From assembly GCF_030817535.1 (NCBI RefSeq), contig NZ_JAUSZL010000002.1:1984001-2048000 (forward strand): a DNA stretch of 64,000 nucleotides, in the 5' to 3' direction. Shown piece after piece: positions 34,339 to 42,994 of this stretch. The DNA is from Streptomyces sp. V3I8 (GTDB lineage Bacteria; Actinomycetota; Actinomycetes; Streptomycetales; Streptomycetaceae). Position numbers and translations under genes: made by a program. The notes under the pieces are model-generated. The model searched no databases, was not told where the DNA came from, and was given only the letters and a program-made list of their open reading frames with translations. Each line of letters begins with the position of its first letter. The stretch's first letter is position 1.

Positions 34339-35469
34339 TCAGGACAGCCAGGCGGGGGGCAGAGTGAGCGTCGCAGAAGCAGAAGGACCGGCTGCGTCCC
34401 GAAGCCCGGTGGGAGGGTTGCCGCTTGCGCGGGCGAAGTTCACCGTGCCTGCGTTGAACACCACTTCGTCGAAGAGCACCGTGCCGCCTGTGAACGCCGC
34501 GCGGTCGAAGTTCACTGTGGCTCCGGAGAACACCACGCTATGAAAGAGCAGCACACTTCCGGAGAACTCAGCCTGTTTGAGGTTCACCGTGCCGCCGGAG
34601 AAGGTCGCGTTGATAAAGCTCACCACGCCGCCCGAGAAAATCACGTAATCGAAGAGCACCCTGCCTCCGGAGAAGATCACGTTGTTGAAATTCATTGCGG
34701 ATCCGTCGGAGAGCTTCGCTCCACTGAAGTTGACCATACCGCCGGAGAACTCCGCGCCGTCGAAGTCCATGACTCCGTCGATGGTGACGTCGCGGAGGTC
34801 CAGGTCGCAGTCCTGCCAGGAGCGGTGAGTGTCCTTGGGGATGCGGTAGTGGTCTCCGACAAGGCGCAAGATCGTGTGCCGGACCTCGCGCAGGGCGCGG
34901 TGTCGGTCTTTCTTGTCCTGGTGGGCGTCGCGCCGTTCGTCGGTGGGTGGGGTGCCGTCGGGCAGGGAATCAGGCAGATCGCCGGGGTCGGGGGTGGAAG
35001 GCAGGCGGAGGTAGGCGCACAGGACGTCGATGCAGGTCTGGCGCAGGTCCTGGGTGGGGGCGTCGTCGGCGAGTCCGGCCAGGGCGTGGACGCCGCCGAG
35101 GCGGACGGCCGGGGAGTCGTTGCCGAGCTGGGAGACGGCGGTCGTGAAGCGTTCGGTGTGCAGGCGGGTGGTTTCGCGGTGGGCGCCGGCTTCGTCGACG
35201 CGCTGGCGGCGGTAGGCGACGACCAGGGCGACGAGCGCGCCGGCCCCGGCGACCACTCCGAAGGAGAGTTTTACCAGGTCGAAGAGTGTCTTCGCGTCGA
35301 GCTCGGCGGTGGTGTCGATCTCCTGGAAGTCGAGGAGCACGACCAGGGTGTAGAAGATGCTGCCCGCGGCCAGGACCGCGGCGGCGAAAGTGAGGGCCAA
35401 CGCCCGGCGAACCCCCCACAATCGTAGCTCCCGTTCATTCGCAGGTCGTGGCTTTCGACGGATCGTCAT
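34339..35469 (-). CDS. Membrane-anchored pentapeptide-repeat protein
   Basis: A 376-residue protein. Two transmembrane helices (ALALTFAAAVLAAGSIFYTL and the segment VVAGAGALVALVVAY) precede a cytoplasmic helical region (FTTAVSQLGNDSPAVRLGGV then ALAGLADD). The C-terminal half is a run of pentapeptide-like repeats (FSGGMVNFSGAKL, FSGGVVSFINATF, FTGGTVLFDEVVF) forming a right-handed beta-helix. The architecture is common in Streptomyces; function unknown. The ATG at 35469 begins MTIRRKPRP just before the first helix; the longer frame to 35829 is not protein-like. Confidence 0.9.
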   Translation of the reverse strand: MTIRRKPRPANERELRLWGVRRALALTFAAAVLAAGSIFYTLVVLLDFQEIDTTAELDAKTLFDLVKLSFGVVAGAGALVALVVAYRRQRVDEAGAHRETTRLHTERFTTAVSQLGNDSPAVRLGGVHALAGLADDAPTQDLRQTCIDVLCAYLRLPSTPDPGDLPDSLPDGTPPTDERRDAHQDKKDRHRALREVRHTILRLVGDHYRIPKDTHRSWQDCDLDLRDVTIDGVMDFDGAEFSGGMVNFSGAKLSDGSAMNFNNVIFSGGRVLFDYVIFSGGVVSFINATFSGGTVNLKQAEFSGSVLLFHSVVFSGATVNFDRAAFTGGTVLFDEVVFNAGTVNFARASGNPPTGLRDAAGPSASATLTLPPAWLS

Positions 35470-35552
35470 GACGACCAAGACAAGGGACAGAACGCAACGG
35501 TTGCAGCGAGTCTGCTGAACAGCAGGATGGGCGTGATGAGCTGAAGACGCAG

Positions 35553-35702
35553 GTGTGGCTGAACACTGATGCCGGCTGCCGGCTGCGCGTGATGGCCGCC
35601 CGTGCCGGTGTGAGTCCTGAGCAGGCCCTGGCCCAGCTCGCCGACCGCGTGCGTATGGACGACACCGGCGCCCTGACGGTCGATACCTTCGCCCCGCACT
35701 GA
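35553..35702 (+). CDS. Small uncharacterised protein (about 49 aa)
   Basis: From GTG 35553 the frame gives VWLNTDAGCRLRVMAARAGV and SPEQALAQLADRVRMDD, ending at TGA 35700-35702, with strong GC3. It reads like a small helical domain with a helix-turn-helix-like rhythm (AARAGVSPEQALAQL). The exact start is uncertain because the frame is open upstream. No family is known to me. Confidence 0.45.
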   Translation: MWLNTDAGCRLRVMAARAGVSPEQALAQLADRVRMDDTGALTVDTFAPH

Positions 35703-35883
35703 TCGGGGTCAGGCGGTGTCCCGTACTCGCGGTCTCGTGAGGGTGCGGGTGCGGGACACTCTCGCCAGCGCGCTGCACGCAGTGGGCTGTCCTGGCTGCC
35801 CGCCTGGATGTCATAGAAGTGCACCTCATGGTGCAGTTCTGTTACGGGATGCGGTATCAGGCAGGCAGATCGCAGGACTCAGG

Positions 35884-36330
35884 TCACGAGTGGGCCAGTG
35901 CGTCTGCCCGCAGGTGGGCGAACAGCGCCCGTACCTGCTGCGGGTCGTCGCTGTCCGTGGTGAAGGACAAGATCGCCTGCAGAATGTGGCGGGCAAGGTC
36001 ACCGGTGGCTCGAACGTCGTCGCCCGCGCTACGGGCCCAGCCGGACCTCATGCTCAATGCCACGGTGGTCATGTGAGAAACGAGGCCTTGCCACAACTCG
36101 GCCAGCGTCTTCTGCTGGTCGGCCCCCTCAAGGCCTGTGATATCGGTGACGACCAGCAGCATGCTCTGCACCCTGCTGGCACCGTACTGAGCCACCAGCA
36201 CCGCCAGCGACTGCTCACCACGCACCAGAGCGGCCAGCGCGTCGCTGTCATCGGCCCATGCCGCTTCCAACGCCGCAATCACGCGCATGACCTGGTCCGC
36301 AGTCAGCTCCGGTGGCATGGAAGGCACCAT
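35884..36330 (-). CDS. Uncharacterised 148-aa helical protein
   Basis: An all-helical soluble product (LTADQVMRVIAALEAAWADD, ADQQKTLAELWQGLVSHMTT, DDPQQVRALFAHLRADALAH) with good codon bias. No motif is recognised. The start is uncertain among ATGs at 36336, 36330 and 36318; the upstream portion of the open frame (to 36411) is not protein-like. Confidence 0.6.
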   Translation of the reverse strand: MVPSMPPELTADQVMRVIAALEAAWADDSDALAALVRGEQSLAVLVAQYGASRVQSMLLVVTDITGLEGADQQKTLAELWQGLVSHMTTVALSMRSGWARSAGDDVRATGDLARHILQAILSFTTDSDDPQQVRALFAHLRADALAHS

Positions 36331-36411
36331 AGCCATCGCCCACGACCCCGGGACCCCATTCCGGAAAGCCCTGCCAGGACCCCGGTAGCTGAGTGGGATC
36401 GTTGAGGACAC

Positions 36412-36999
36412 CGCCGCAGCATCCTGCTCCCCCGAACCGACGCGTCACGGGGAGCAGACGCCGGCGTCTTACCCCAAGCGGGCGCGGCTCAGCCGTGGGC
36501 ACCCATGGTGTGGGTCTGCCAGTTCTCGAACAGCGGCGGCAGGATGCCCGGGTCGCGGTTGAGATCTTGGCGCCAGCCGGGAAAGCCGCGGGCGGCAGGC
36601 GTGTGCAGCGCGCAGGCGCAAGCCGACGCGCAACGAGAACAGTGCGAGCCCCGATCCCCCGGGCACGCCGCCCCGCCCCGGCCTTCCCGTCTTCCTTCTT
36701 CTTGGTCCGGGCGGGGTGGAGAGGAGTGCACAGGAGGATGTCGGGCTGGCGACCACGGCCTGCCACGCCTGGTCACCTACAGTTTCACCCTCTGCCGCCG
36801 GGCCGGGTGGGGACGGTTGTCGGCGGGATTGTCAGACCGGTCAGCGGTGGGGTTGTCAGCCCAGTCGGGGCAGTGTTGTCGGATCGTGACCGTGGCCGGC
36901 CCTTTTGGTAAGAGAACCGGTCGGGGTCGGCTGCTGCCGTGGCAGGAGGAGCGCGGCGTCCGCGCCGAGGGCGCTGCCGTGTCACGGAGGCAGTGATCG
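36412..36999. other. Stretch without a complete gene
   Basis: A minus-strand segment near 36489-36590 reads GWRQDLNRDPGILPPLFENW to a stop and may be a relic tail of an unknown protein. The TTGTC repeats at 36817-36880 lie here. Otherwise I see nothing. Confidence 0.4.
36817..36880. repeat. Four spaced RTTGTCRG repeats
   Basis: TTGTC cores at 36817, 36829, 36853 and 36876, all same strand, spaced 12, 24 and 23 bp, close to multiples of 12. They lie 120 bp upstream of the replication-relaxation relic, resembling a small iteron array. Confidence 0.4.
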
Positions 37000-37490
37000 A
37001 TGGTGAATGTGGACGCGGGCGGCGGGGACTGGTTGGCGTTGGCGGTGCTGGCGCAGTAGCGGATGGCGACGACCGAGCAGGTGCATCTGCTGACCGCTCC
37101 GGGGGTGCGGATCGAGCAGACGCGGCGCCGGCTCGCGAAGCTGCGCGGGGAAGGTCTGGTGGACCGCATCACGCTGGCGCAGGCGGGGCGGATGCAGGTG
37201 TGGTTCGCCACCGGGTACGGGGCGCGGATCGCGGCCACCTGGCCGGAGTTACGGGGTCTCTCAGCGCGCCGGTACGCCGATGACCGGACTGCGGTGCGGC
37301 TGAAGATCGGGCACGGGCTGACCGTGACCGAGGTCGGGCTCGGCATCGTCCAGCCGGGCGGCGCTGTGGGCGATGTTCCGCAGCCAGCCTCTTCCTTCTT
37401 GCAGGAACCAGTTCGTGAGCCTGGCATGCCAACAAGGCAACTGTTACGGGCAATTGCGGATTTGTACCCCGTAAGGGAGGAGAGTGGAAG
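37000..37490 (+). pseudogene. Replication-relaxation family protein relic
   Basis: After an ATG at 37000 with a GGAGG site, the frame reads WLALAVLAQ, then TAG (37057-37059), then RMATTEQVHLL. TAPGVRIEQTRRRLAKLRGE, GLVDRITLAQAGRMQVWFAT and VRLKIGHGLTVTEVGLG match the winged-helix N-terminal part of replication-relaxation proteins, which accompany plasmid or mobile-element replication genes. The TAG stands where a Tyr codon is expected. The C-terminal two thirds are gone. Confidence 0.7.
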
Positions 37491-37538
37491 CTGGAGCCGC
37501 TCTTCGGTTCCGGTCCCCAGGGGGAAGGAGGCTGGCTG

Positions 37539-37721
37539 GTGCAGGCATCTTCGGCAGAGCAGGGCGCCGTGATCGTGGAGATCGTGGCGGCGGTGCGGAA
37601 CGTGGATTACTGGCGGGCGGGCGTCTTGATGGAGAGGTTCGTGCGGGACGCGGATCTGGCCGCCCTGGCTGCTCTACGTGGAGCCCTCAATGAGGATGCC
37701 GCTGTGGAGCAGCGGCTGTAG
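37539..37721 (+). CDS. Small WRAGVL-family protein (60 aa), paralogue of the gene at 6387
   Basis: The GTG at 37539 has an AAGGAGG site 7 nt upstream. The product (EIVAAVRNVDYWRAGVLMER then FVRDADLAALAALRGAL) shares WRAGVL, FV, ADL and R-x-AL with the 66-residue product at 6387-6587. It follows the replication-relaxation relic by about 50 bp on the same strand. Its intact ribosome site and codon bias contrast with the decay around it. Function unknown. Confidence 0.72.
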   Translation: MQASSAEQGAVIVEIVAAVRNVDYWRAGVLMERFVRDADLAALAALRGALNEDAAVEQRL

Positions 37722-38423
37722 CTGCAGTATTTGCTTGGCGCTTTCGGCGACCGCCCATTACAGGGGGTGGCCCGCGGTCCTTGCACGAGAACCGGGTGGT
37801 GCGACAGGTAGTGCGGGCGGCCGCCGCCGGAGTGTCGACCGGCGGCGGCTGCGCCCGGGCGGGGACACCCGTGGCTCCCCCTGCATATATCCGCAGGCGT
37901 CCCTGCACCGGACTGTTCCTCTCTGCCGGCCTGGGGGCGCGGAAGCTATCCCAGGCCGGCAGGCAGGAACCAGGCGCCGGGGCTCCCTTTTGTGTCCGCT
38001 GCGAGGATGTCAGGGAGTCCCGGCCGTCGTGCGGCCGGCTGTTGCTGTGTGGCCCGGGGTCCGGGAGCCTGGCGGCACGGTGACTGTGCGGGTTGTCAGC
38101 ACAGTCACCGGCTTCTGCCCGAACCGTAGACAGGCTCTGACGGTCATCGCCAGAGAACGGACCGCTCCGAGCGCAGCACAGTAGGCGCACGGACGCACAC
38201 CCCCGCACGACGACACCTCCCAGCTCACACCCTGCATCGCACCGGCCACACAAGGCTTGCGGGCTGCCAGGAGCTGACCGCGCCCATCCCGGCCGTCCAG
38301 GCGGTAGGGACGGCGACGGTGGCCATCTCCGCGGCCGGGCGCCGGCGATGGCATTGGTGGTGGTGCGGCGTACCGGTCGAGTGGGTTCGAGGGTGCTGCG
38401 GGTGACGGCGATGATGGTCTCGT
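37722..38423. other. Gene-free stretch with a hairpin
   Basis: No supported gene. A perfect 12-bp inverted repeat (38078-38089 CGGTGACTGTGC, 38099-38110) encloses GGGTTGTCA, which carries the same TTGTC core as the array at 36817. Confidence 0.5.
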
Positions 38424-39000
38424 TCACCGCCATCGCGTGCGGAGCCCTCGAGCAGGCCGTCCCGAGGGCGGTGGAGCCCATATCGCCCGCGGGGCATCCC
38501 AGGACTTCGACGGCCGCATCATCCCGAGCGTGCCGCCGGCGGCCACGTTGGAGGGGTAGCGCGCTTCGCTGTGCACTCGTTGTGCGGGGACGGTCACCGT
38601 CGACACCGCGCAAGCGGCACCGGCGGTCGGCCACACCGGCGTGACGGCACTGGCGAAAGTGAAGGCGGCAGTCGTGTGCCCGGAGGGGGAGGAGGAGCTG
38701 TCCGGACGGCCCTGAAGGTCTTCCGGCGGCACCCACACTCCTGTGGTGGGTGCCACCGACGGTACATCTGCTTGGCGACCGCGTTCGACGGCACCTGCGC
38801 CAACGCCATGGACGTCACCCCAGCAGCAGCGGCCGTGTGGCTGCGCCATCCGCCGACGGCGCCCATCACGCAGGTCGTCGCCCACCACAGCTTGGTGTGC
38901 TTGGCCGCTTCCTCCACCGCGGACGCGAGCCGCTGCCCCCAGGGCCGGTCCCCATGCGATCGACCGCCTGGCCGGCCGGCGATCTGCGGCGAGCAGATCT
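38424..39000 (-). pseudogene. PAP2-family phosphatase, frameshifted
   Basis: EEAAKHTKLWWATTCVMGAV and SNAVAKQMYRR open in one frame. EDLQGRPDSSSSPSGHTTAA with the PSGHT motif and RVHSEARYPSNVAAGGTLGM, equivalent to the SRxxxxxHxxxD region, are in another. The frame shifts near 38745. The SRxxxxxHxxxD motif is degraded (RVHSEARYPSN, with Asn for Asp). Intact members dephosphorylate lipid phosphates in the membrane. Confidence 0.65.
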
Positions 39001-39102
39001 GCGATTTCCCGTCCCGGGCCGTCCCACTGCGATTCCGTGATCGAGTCGACGCCTCCGCCGGTCAAGGCCCGGGAGCGGACCCGGCGACGGTGGTCTCGCC
39101 GT

Positions 39103-40164
39103 TCAGGATTCAAGGCGGCGGCGGTCCTCTTCGTCCCATTTTCGGGTGTCGCGGGGCTGGACGTAGGGCTCCTCGCCGGACGGGTGGCCGCCCGCGGCGG
39201 CGCGCTGCCGGTGCATCTCGGCGTCGAACTCCAGGCCCAGGAGGACCGCCAGGTTCGTGATCCACAGCCACACCAGGAAAATGATCACGCCGGCGAGGGC
39301 GCCGTAGGTCTTGTTGTAGGAGGCGAAGTTCGCCACGTACAGCGCGAACCCGGCGGAGGCGATCATCCAGATCACCAGGGCCAGGAAGCTGCCCGGTGTG
39401 ATCCAGCGGAAGCCTCGGACCTTCGCGTTCGGCGTCGCCCAGTACAAGATCGCGATCATGACCGTGACCAGGACGACGAGCACCGGCCACTTGGCGATCG
39501 ACCACACCGTCAGGAACGTGTCCCCTATGCCTAGCGCGGTGCCGACCTGCCGGGCCAGGCCGCCGGTGAAGACGACGATCAGCGCACTGACAACTGCCAG
39601 GATCATCAGCACAACGGTCACACCGACCCGGACCGGTATCACCTTCCATATCGGACGGCCCTCGGGAATGTCGTAGATGGCGTTCGCGCTGCGGATGAAC
39701 GCCGCGACATAGCCGGAGGCTGACCACACGGCGAGCGCCAGACCGACGATCGCCATGATCGAGCCGAGCCCGCCGTTGCCCTGCATCTGCTTCACCGCAT
39801 TGCTCAGGACGTCGCGCGCCGCGCCCGGGGCGAGCTTCTGGATGTTGTCCAGCACCTGCTTCGTCACGTTCTGGCCGACGATCCCCAGCAGCGAGACCAG
39901 CGCCAGCAGGGCCGGGAACAGCGCCAGGATCCCGTAGTAGGTCAGCGCCGCGGCCCGGTCGGCCAGCTCATCCTTCTTGAACTCCTTCAGAGTGCCTTTC
40001 AGCGCCGCCCCCCGGGAGCCCTTGGGCAGGTCCGCCGGAGTGTCCGGCGCCTGCCGCTCCACCTGCTCATCCGGTCCGGCACCCGTCCCCCGCCCGGCCT
40101 CGACCTTCTGGCCGGCCGCGGCGTGCCCGTCATGCCTTCCATGCCGTCTCAGTGTCCGTACCAT
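39103..40164 (-). CDS. YihY/virulence factor BrkB family membrane protein
   Basis: A 353-residue membrane protein. A polar N-terminus is followed by FKKDELADRAAALTYYGILA, the signature of the family, and about six transmembrane segments (LFPALLALVSLLGIV, IMAIVGLALAVWSASGYVA, VLMILAVVSALIVVF, WPVLVVLVTVMIAILYW, GSFLALVIWMIASAGFALYV, GVIIFLVWLWITNLAVLL). The C-terminus is acidic/basic and cytoplasmic. The function is poorly defined (once mis-called ribonuclease BN). The ATG at 40164 is chosen because the upstream 12 codons are not conserved-looking. Confidence 0.92.
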   Translation of the reverse strand: MVRTLRRHGRHDGHAAAGQKVEAGRGTGAGPDEQVERQAPDTPADLPKGSRGAALKGTLKEFKKDELADRAAALTYYGILALFPALLALVSLLGIVGQNVTKQVLDNIQKLAPGAARDVLSNAVKQMQGNGGLGSIMAIVGLALAVWSASGYVAAFIRSANAIYDIPEGRPIWKVIPVRVGVTVVLMILAVVSALIVVFTGGLARQVGTALGIGDTFLTVWSIAKWPVLVVLVTVMIAILYWATPNAKVRGFRWITPGSFLALVIWMIASAGFALYVANFASYNKTYGALAGVIIFLVWLWITNLAVLLGLEFDAEMHRQRAAAGGHPSGEEPYVQPRDTRKWDEEDRRRLES

Positions 40165-40246
40165 GCCGTCCGGGTATCCGGATGAATGTAGCCCATACAC
40201 GGCATTCCTGATGAAAATCTGTTTTTTATGTATTTTGTGGCTATTC

Positions 40247-40477
40247 GTACAGAAGGGCTGCCGAGACGGTCCGCTGCCGCATCGACTTCAAGTACGTACG
40301 CCACGGCCATGGAGCCGGCCGATCCCGGCTTTCACCACAGCGTGCCGGCCGACTTCCGCGACCGTCTCGCCGAGGGAGATCGCGCCGACCGTCTCCTCGA
40401 CCTCGCGTCGGCCCGCCTCAAGGAGGCTGGCCTGGTGCGCGAATGCGCCACCCAGCGCACCGCCTCCACCCATGCCC
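40247..40477 (+). pseudogene. IS1182-family transposase N-terminal fragment with TACG duplication
   Basis: RRAAETVRCRIDFKY in one frame continues as YATAMEPADPGFHHSVPADF and DRLAEGDRADRLLDLASARL in the next. The shift coincides with a TACGTACG tandem (about 40291-40298), a 4-bp duplication. The fragment ends at THAL, where the IS630-family element was inserted. It is unrelated in position to the C-terminal IS1182 relic at 19846. Confidence 0.68.
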
Positions 40478-41568
40478 TAGTGTCCTGAGTCAGGAATTCG
40501 TTTCAGATAGCTGGCGAGGCGTTCGAGGATGTCGTCGGCGGTCTTCGTCCAGGTGTATGGCCTGGGGTTGGTGTTCCAGTCGGCGATCCAGGTCCGGATG
40601 TCCTTCTCCAGGGCCTGCACGCTCTTGTGGACGCCTCGCCGTATCTGTTTGTTTGTGAGTTCTGCGAACCAGCGTTCCACCAGGTTGAGCCAGGACGACC
40701 CGGTGGGTGTGAAGTGCAGGTGGAAGCGGGGGTGTGCAATCAGCCAGGTCTTGATCGCCTGAGTCTTGTGGGGGGCGTAGTTGTCGAGAACCAGGTGCAC
40801 GTCGAGGCCCGGCGGGATCTCCCGGTCCAGTTTGGTCAGGAACTTCTTGAACTCCTCGGCCCGGTGTCGGCGGTGGAGAGAACCGATCACGGCGCCGGTG
40901 GTCACATCGAGCGCCGCGAAGAGCGTTGTGGTGCCAGCGCGAACGTAATCGTGTGTGGTCCGCTGCGGGATGCCGGGCATCATCGGAAGGACCGGCTGCG
41001 AGCGGTCCAGGGCCTGAATCTGCGACTTCTCGTCAACACAGAACACCAGAGCCCGCTCCGGCGGATCCAGGTAGAGCCCGACGACGTCGTGCACTTTGTC
41101 CACGAAGTACATGTCCGTCGAGAGTTTGAACGTCTCGGTGCGGTGGGGCTGCAGGCCGAAGGCCCGCCAGATCCGGGAGACGGTCGACTGCGACAGACCC
41201 AGCTCCGTGGCCATCGCCCGCGTCGACCAGTGCGTCGCGTTCCTCGGCGTGCTTTCCAGCGTCCGTTTCACCACCGCGGCGACCTGCTCGTCGGACACCG
41301 ACCAAGGACCGCCTGGACGTGGCAGGTCACCGAGCCCCTGCAAGCGGTCGCGGACGAAACGCGCACGCCACTTGCCGACCGTGTGCTCCTCGACTCCGAC
41401 CTGGCGCGCCGCCTCCCGGTTGGCAGCACCCGATGCACACGCAAGGACGATCCGGCACCGCAGAGCCAACGCCTGCGACGTCGACCGCCGACGAACCAAC
41501 TCCTCCAACCGGTCACGTTCCTGAGCAGTCAACACCAACGCAGCCTTCGGCCGCCCCATCCGCGCCAT
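40477..41568 (-). CDS. IS630-family transposase
   Basis: A complete 363-residue DDE transposase. The N-terminal helix-turn-helix region (ANREAARQVGVEEHTVGKWR, then STRAMATELGLSQSTVSRIW) binds the ends. The catalytic residues are in LVFCVDEKSQ, HLVLDNYAPHK and SSWLNLVERWF, the D-D-E set of the IS630/Tc1 superfamily. The frame is intact. It ends SGH then TAG, where TA is the target duplication and G is flanking DNA, so the stop codon is completed outside the element. Confidence 0.95.
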   Translation of the reverse strand: MARMGRPKAALVLTAQERDRLEELVRRRSTSQALALRCRIVLACASGAANREAARQVGVEEHTVGKWRARFVRDRLQGLGDLPRPGGPWSVSDEQVAAVVKRTLESTPRNATHWSTRAMATELGLSQSTVSRIWRAFGLQPHRTETFKLSTDMYFVDKVHDVVGLYLDPPERALVFCVDEKSQIQALDRSQPVLPMMPGIPQRTTHDYVRAGTTTLFAALDVTTGAVIGSLHRRHRAEEFKKFLTKLDREIPPGLDVHLVLDNYAPHKTQAIKTWLIAHPRFHLHFTPTGSSWLNLVERWFAELTNKQIRRGVHKSVQALEKDIRTWIADWNTNPRPYTWTKTADDILERLASYLKRIPDSGH

Positions 41569-41610
41569 GAACAGACCCTACTCATGAAACGAATTCCTGA
41601 CTCAGGACAC
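40480..41610. mobile_element. IS630-family insertion sequence, complete
   Basis: The 26-bp terminal inverted repeats are perfect: 40480-40505 begins GTGTCCTGAGTCAGG and its complement is 41585-41610. A TA dinucleotide flanks each end (40478-40479 and 41611-41612), the expected target duplication. The element is 1131 bp with one intact transposase gene and appears recent and potentially active. Confidence 0.95.
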
Positions 41611-41612
41611 TA

Positions 41613-41901
41613 GGTATCGGGCCTGCAGTGCCGCGGCACTGTCCTCGTACCTCGTGTCGGACGACTCCCCTTACGAGCAGGACAGTGGGGCTGGAAACGG
41701 TCACGCTGTGCCCGACCTGGATCTCCTCGTGGAAGTCCCGGGCGTTCTTCTTGGACGTGCGTGCGATGGTGTCACCACGCATCCGACGGTTTGTGGTCCC
41801 AACGGGCCGCGCAGGGATGGGGCGGCCCGGTCGGTCGCTTCCTGCACGGTTTCTGACCTGCCGTTGAGGTATGGCCACCGACGACTGCCGGCCGGCCCTC
41901 A
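41613..41901. other. Gene-free stretch right of the insertion sequence
   Basis: Open frames here (for example minus 41905 to 41582, which reads into the IS end) lack family motifs. I see no gene. Confidence 0.45.
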
Positions 41902-41923
41902 TCATGTGAGTTTCATGTGAGTC
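41902..41923. promoter_or_regulatory. Two 11-bp direct repeats (TCATGTGAGTT/TCATGTGAGTC)
   Basis: Head-to-tail copies, 10 of 11 identical, with exactly one helical-turn spacing. This geometry is typical for OmpR/PhoB-type regulator sites. It lies about 157 bp upstream of the ABC/two-component operon, which encodes such a regulator at 43921. Confidence 0.55.
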
Positions 41924-42031
41924 CCAGGGGCATCGGGTGCTGTCTATGAGGTCTTCCCAGGTCAGAGACTTGCCGTTGCCATGAAACGTTCATGTTCGTG
42001 CAGATCGGGCCCACGTCGGTAGCGGACAGTG

Positions 42032-42062
42032 AGTGGTGCACGCGACGGTCGCGTGCACCACT
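42032..42062. promoter_or_regulatory. 15-bp perfect inverted repeat, 1-nt spacer
   Basis: AGTGGTGCACGCGAC (42032-42046) and its exact complement (42048-42062) lie 17 bp upstream of the ABC ATPase ATG and before its GGAG site. It could be an operator, or a hairpin in the 5' leader affecting translation. Confidence 0.6.
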
Positions 42063-42079
42063 GCCGGTCTGGAGTCTCG

Positions 42080-42994
42080 ATGATCGAAGTATGCGGCCTG
42101 TCGAAACGCTATGGCGAGGTTGCGGCAGTGGACGATCTGACATTCGCTGTCCGCCCCGGGGAAGTGACCGGGTTCCTGGGACCCAATGGAGCCGGCAAGT
42201 CGACCACGATGCGCATGATTCTGGGCCTGGACGCCGCCAGTTCCGGGACTGCGACAGTGGCCGGTCGGCCGTACGCTGCGCAGCCCGCACCACTGAAGGT
42301 GGTCGGGGCGCTCCTGGATCCGGGCGCGGTGCTGCCCAGTCGCACCGCCTATCATCATTTGTCGGCGTTGGCGGCCAGCAACGGGATTCCGCGCCGCCGG
42401 GTGGACGAGGTACTGGCGGAAGTCGGCTTGGAGAAGGTGAGTCGCCGACGTGCGGGGACGTTCTCCCTCGGAATGCGTCAGCGGCTGGGCATCGCCGCGG
42501 CCCTGTTGGGTGATCCTCCGATGCTGGTCCTCGACGAGCCGCTCAACGGGCTGGACCCGGAGGGCATCGTATGGATTCGCTCGCTGATGCGGAGGATGGC
42601 GGCCGAAGGACGCGCGGTTCTGATGTCCAGCCATCTGATGAGTGAGATGGAGTTGACCGCCGACCATCTCATCGTCATCGGTCGCGGAAAGTTGATCGCT
42701 GACATGACGATGAAGGACTTCATCGAGGCACATTCCGAGCGCGAGGTCTTTGTTCGCACCCCTCAGGCCGAGGCCCTGCACAGCATGCTCACCGCGACCG
42801 TTCAGGTGCGGAGCGAGGGCGGTGACGCTTTGGTGGTGACAGGTCTGGAAGCCGCCGAGATCGGGGCCCTGGCGTCGCTCGGCGGAGTGGAGCTGCACGA
42901 GCTTGCTCCGCGCCAAGTGTCGCTGGAAAAGGCATTCATGGACCTGACGCGCGATGCGGTGGAGTACCAGTCGGAGAAGGGGACGAGCCGATGA
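42080..42994 (+). CDS. ABC transporter ATP-binding protein
   Basis: A 304-residue ABC ATPase. Walker A GPNGAGKST, Q-loop region, signature FSLGMRQRLGIA and Walker B MLVLDEPLNGLDPEG are intact. The C-terminal ~80 residues form the extension found in drug/lantibiotic-type exporters (CcmA/NatA group). The ATG at 42080 has GGAG 5 nt upstream. It overlaps the permease gene by 4 nt, so the two subunits are co-produced. Export of a peptide, antibiotic or lipid is likely, but the substrate is unknown. Confidence 0.95.
   Translation: MIEVCGLSKRYGEVAAVDDLTFAVRPGEVTGFLGPNGAGKSTTMRMILGLDAASSGTATVAGRPYAAQPAPLKVVGALLDPGAVLPSRTAYHHLSALAASNGIPRRRVDEVLAEVGLEKVSRRRAGTFSLGMRQRLGIAAALLGDPPMLVLDEPLNGLDPEGIVWIRSLMRRMAAEGRAVLMSSHLMSEMELTADHLIVIGRGKLIADMTMKDFIEAHSEREVFVRTPQAEALHSMLTATVQVRSEGGDALVVTGLEAAEIGALASLGGVELHELAPRQVSLEKAFMDLTRDAVEYQSEKGTSR

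Noticed and set aside
40627..41613. 328-codon plus-strand frame inside the IS
   Set aside because: Antisense to the intact transposase; its end repeats MKRIPDSGH only because of the terminal inverted repeat.
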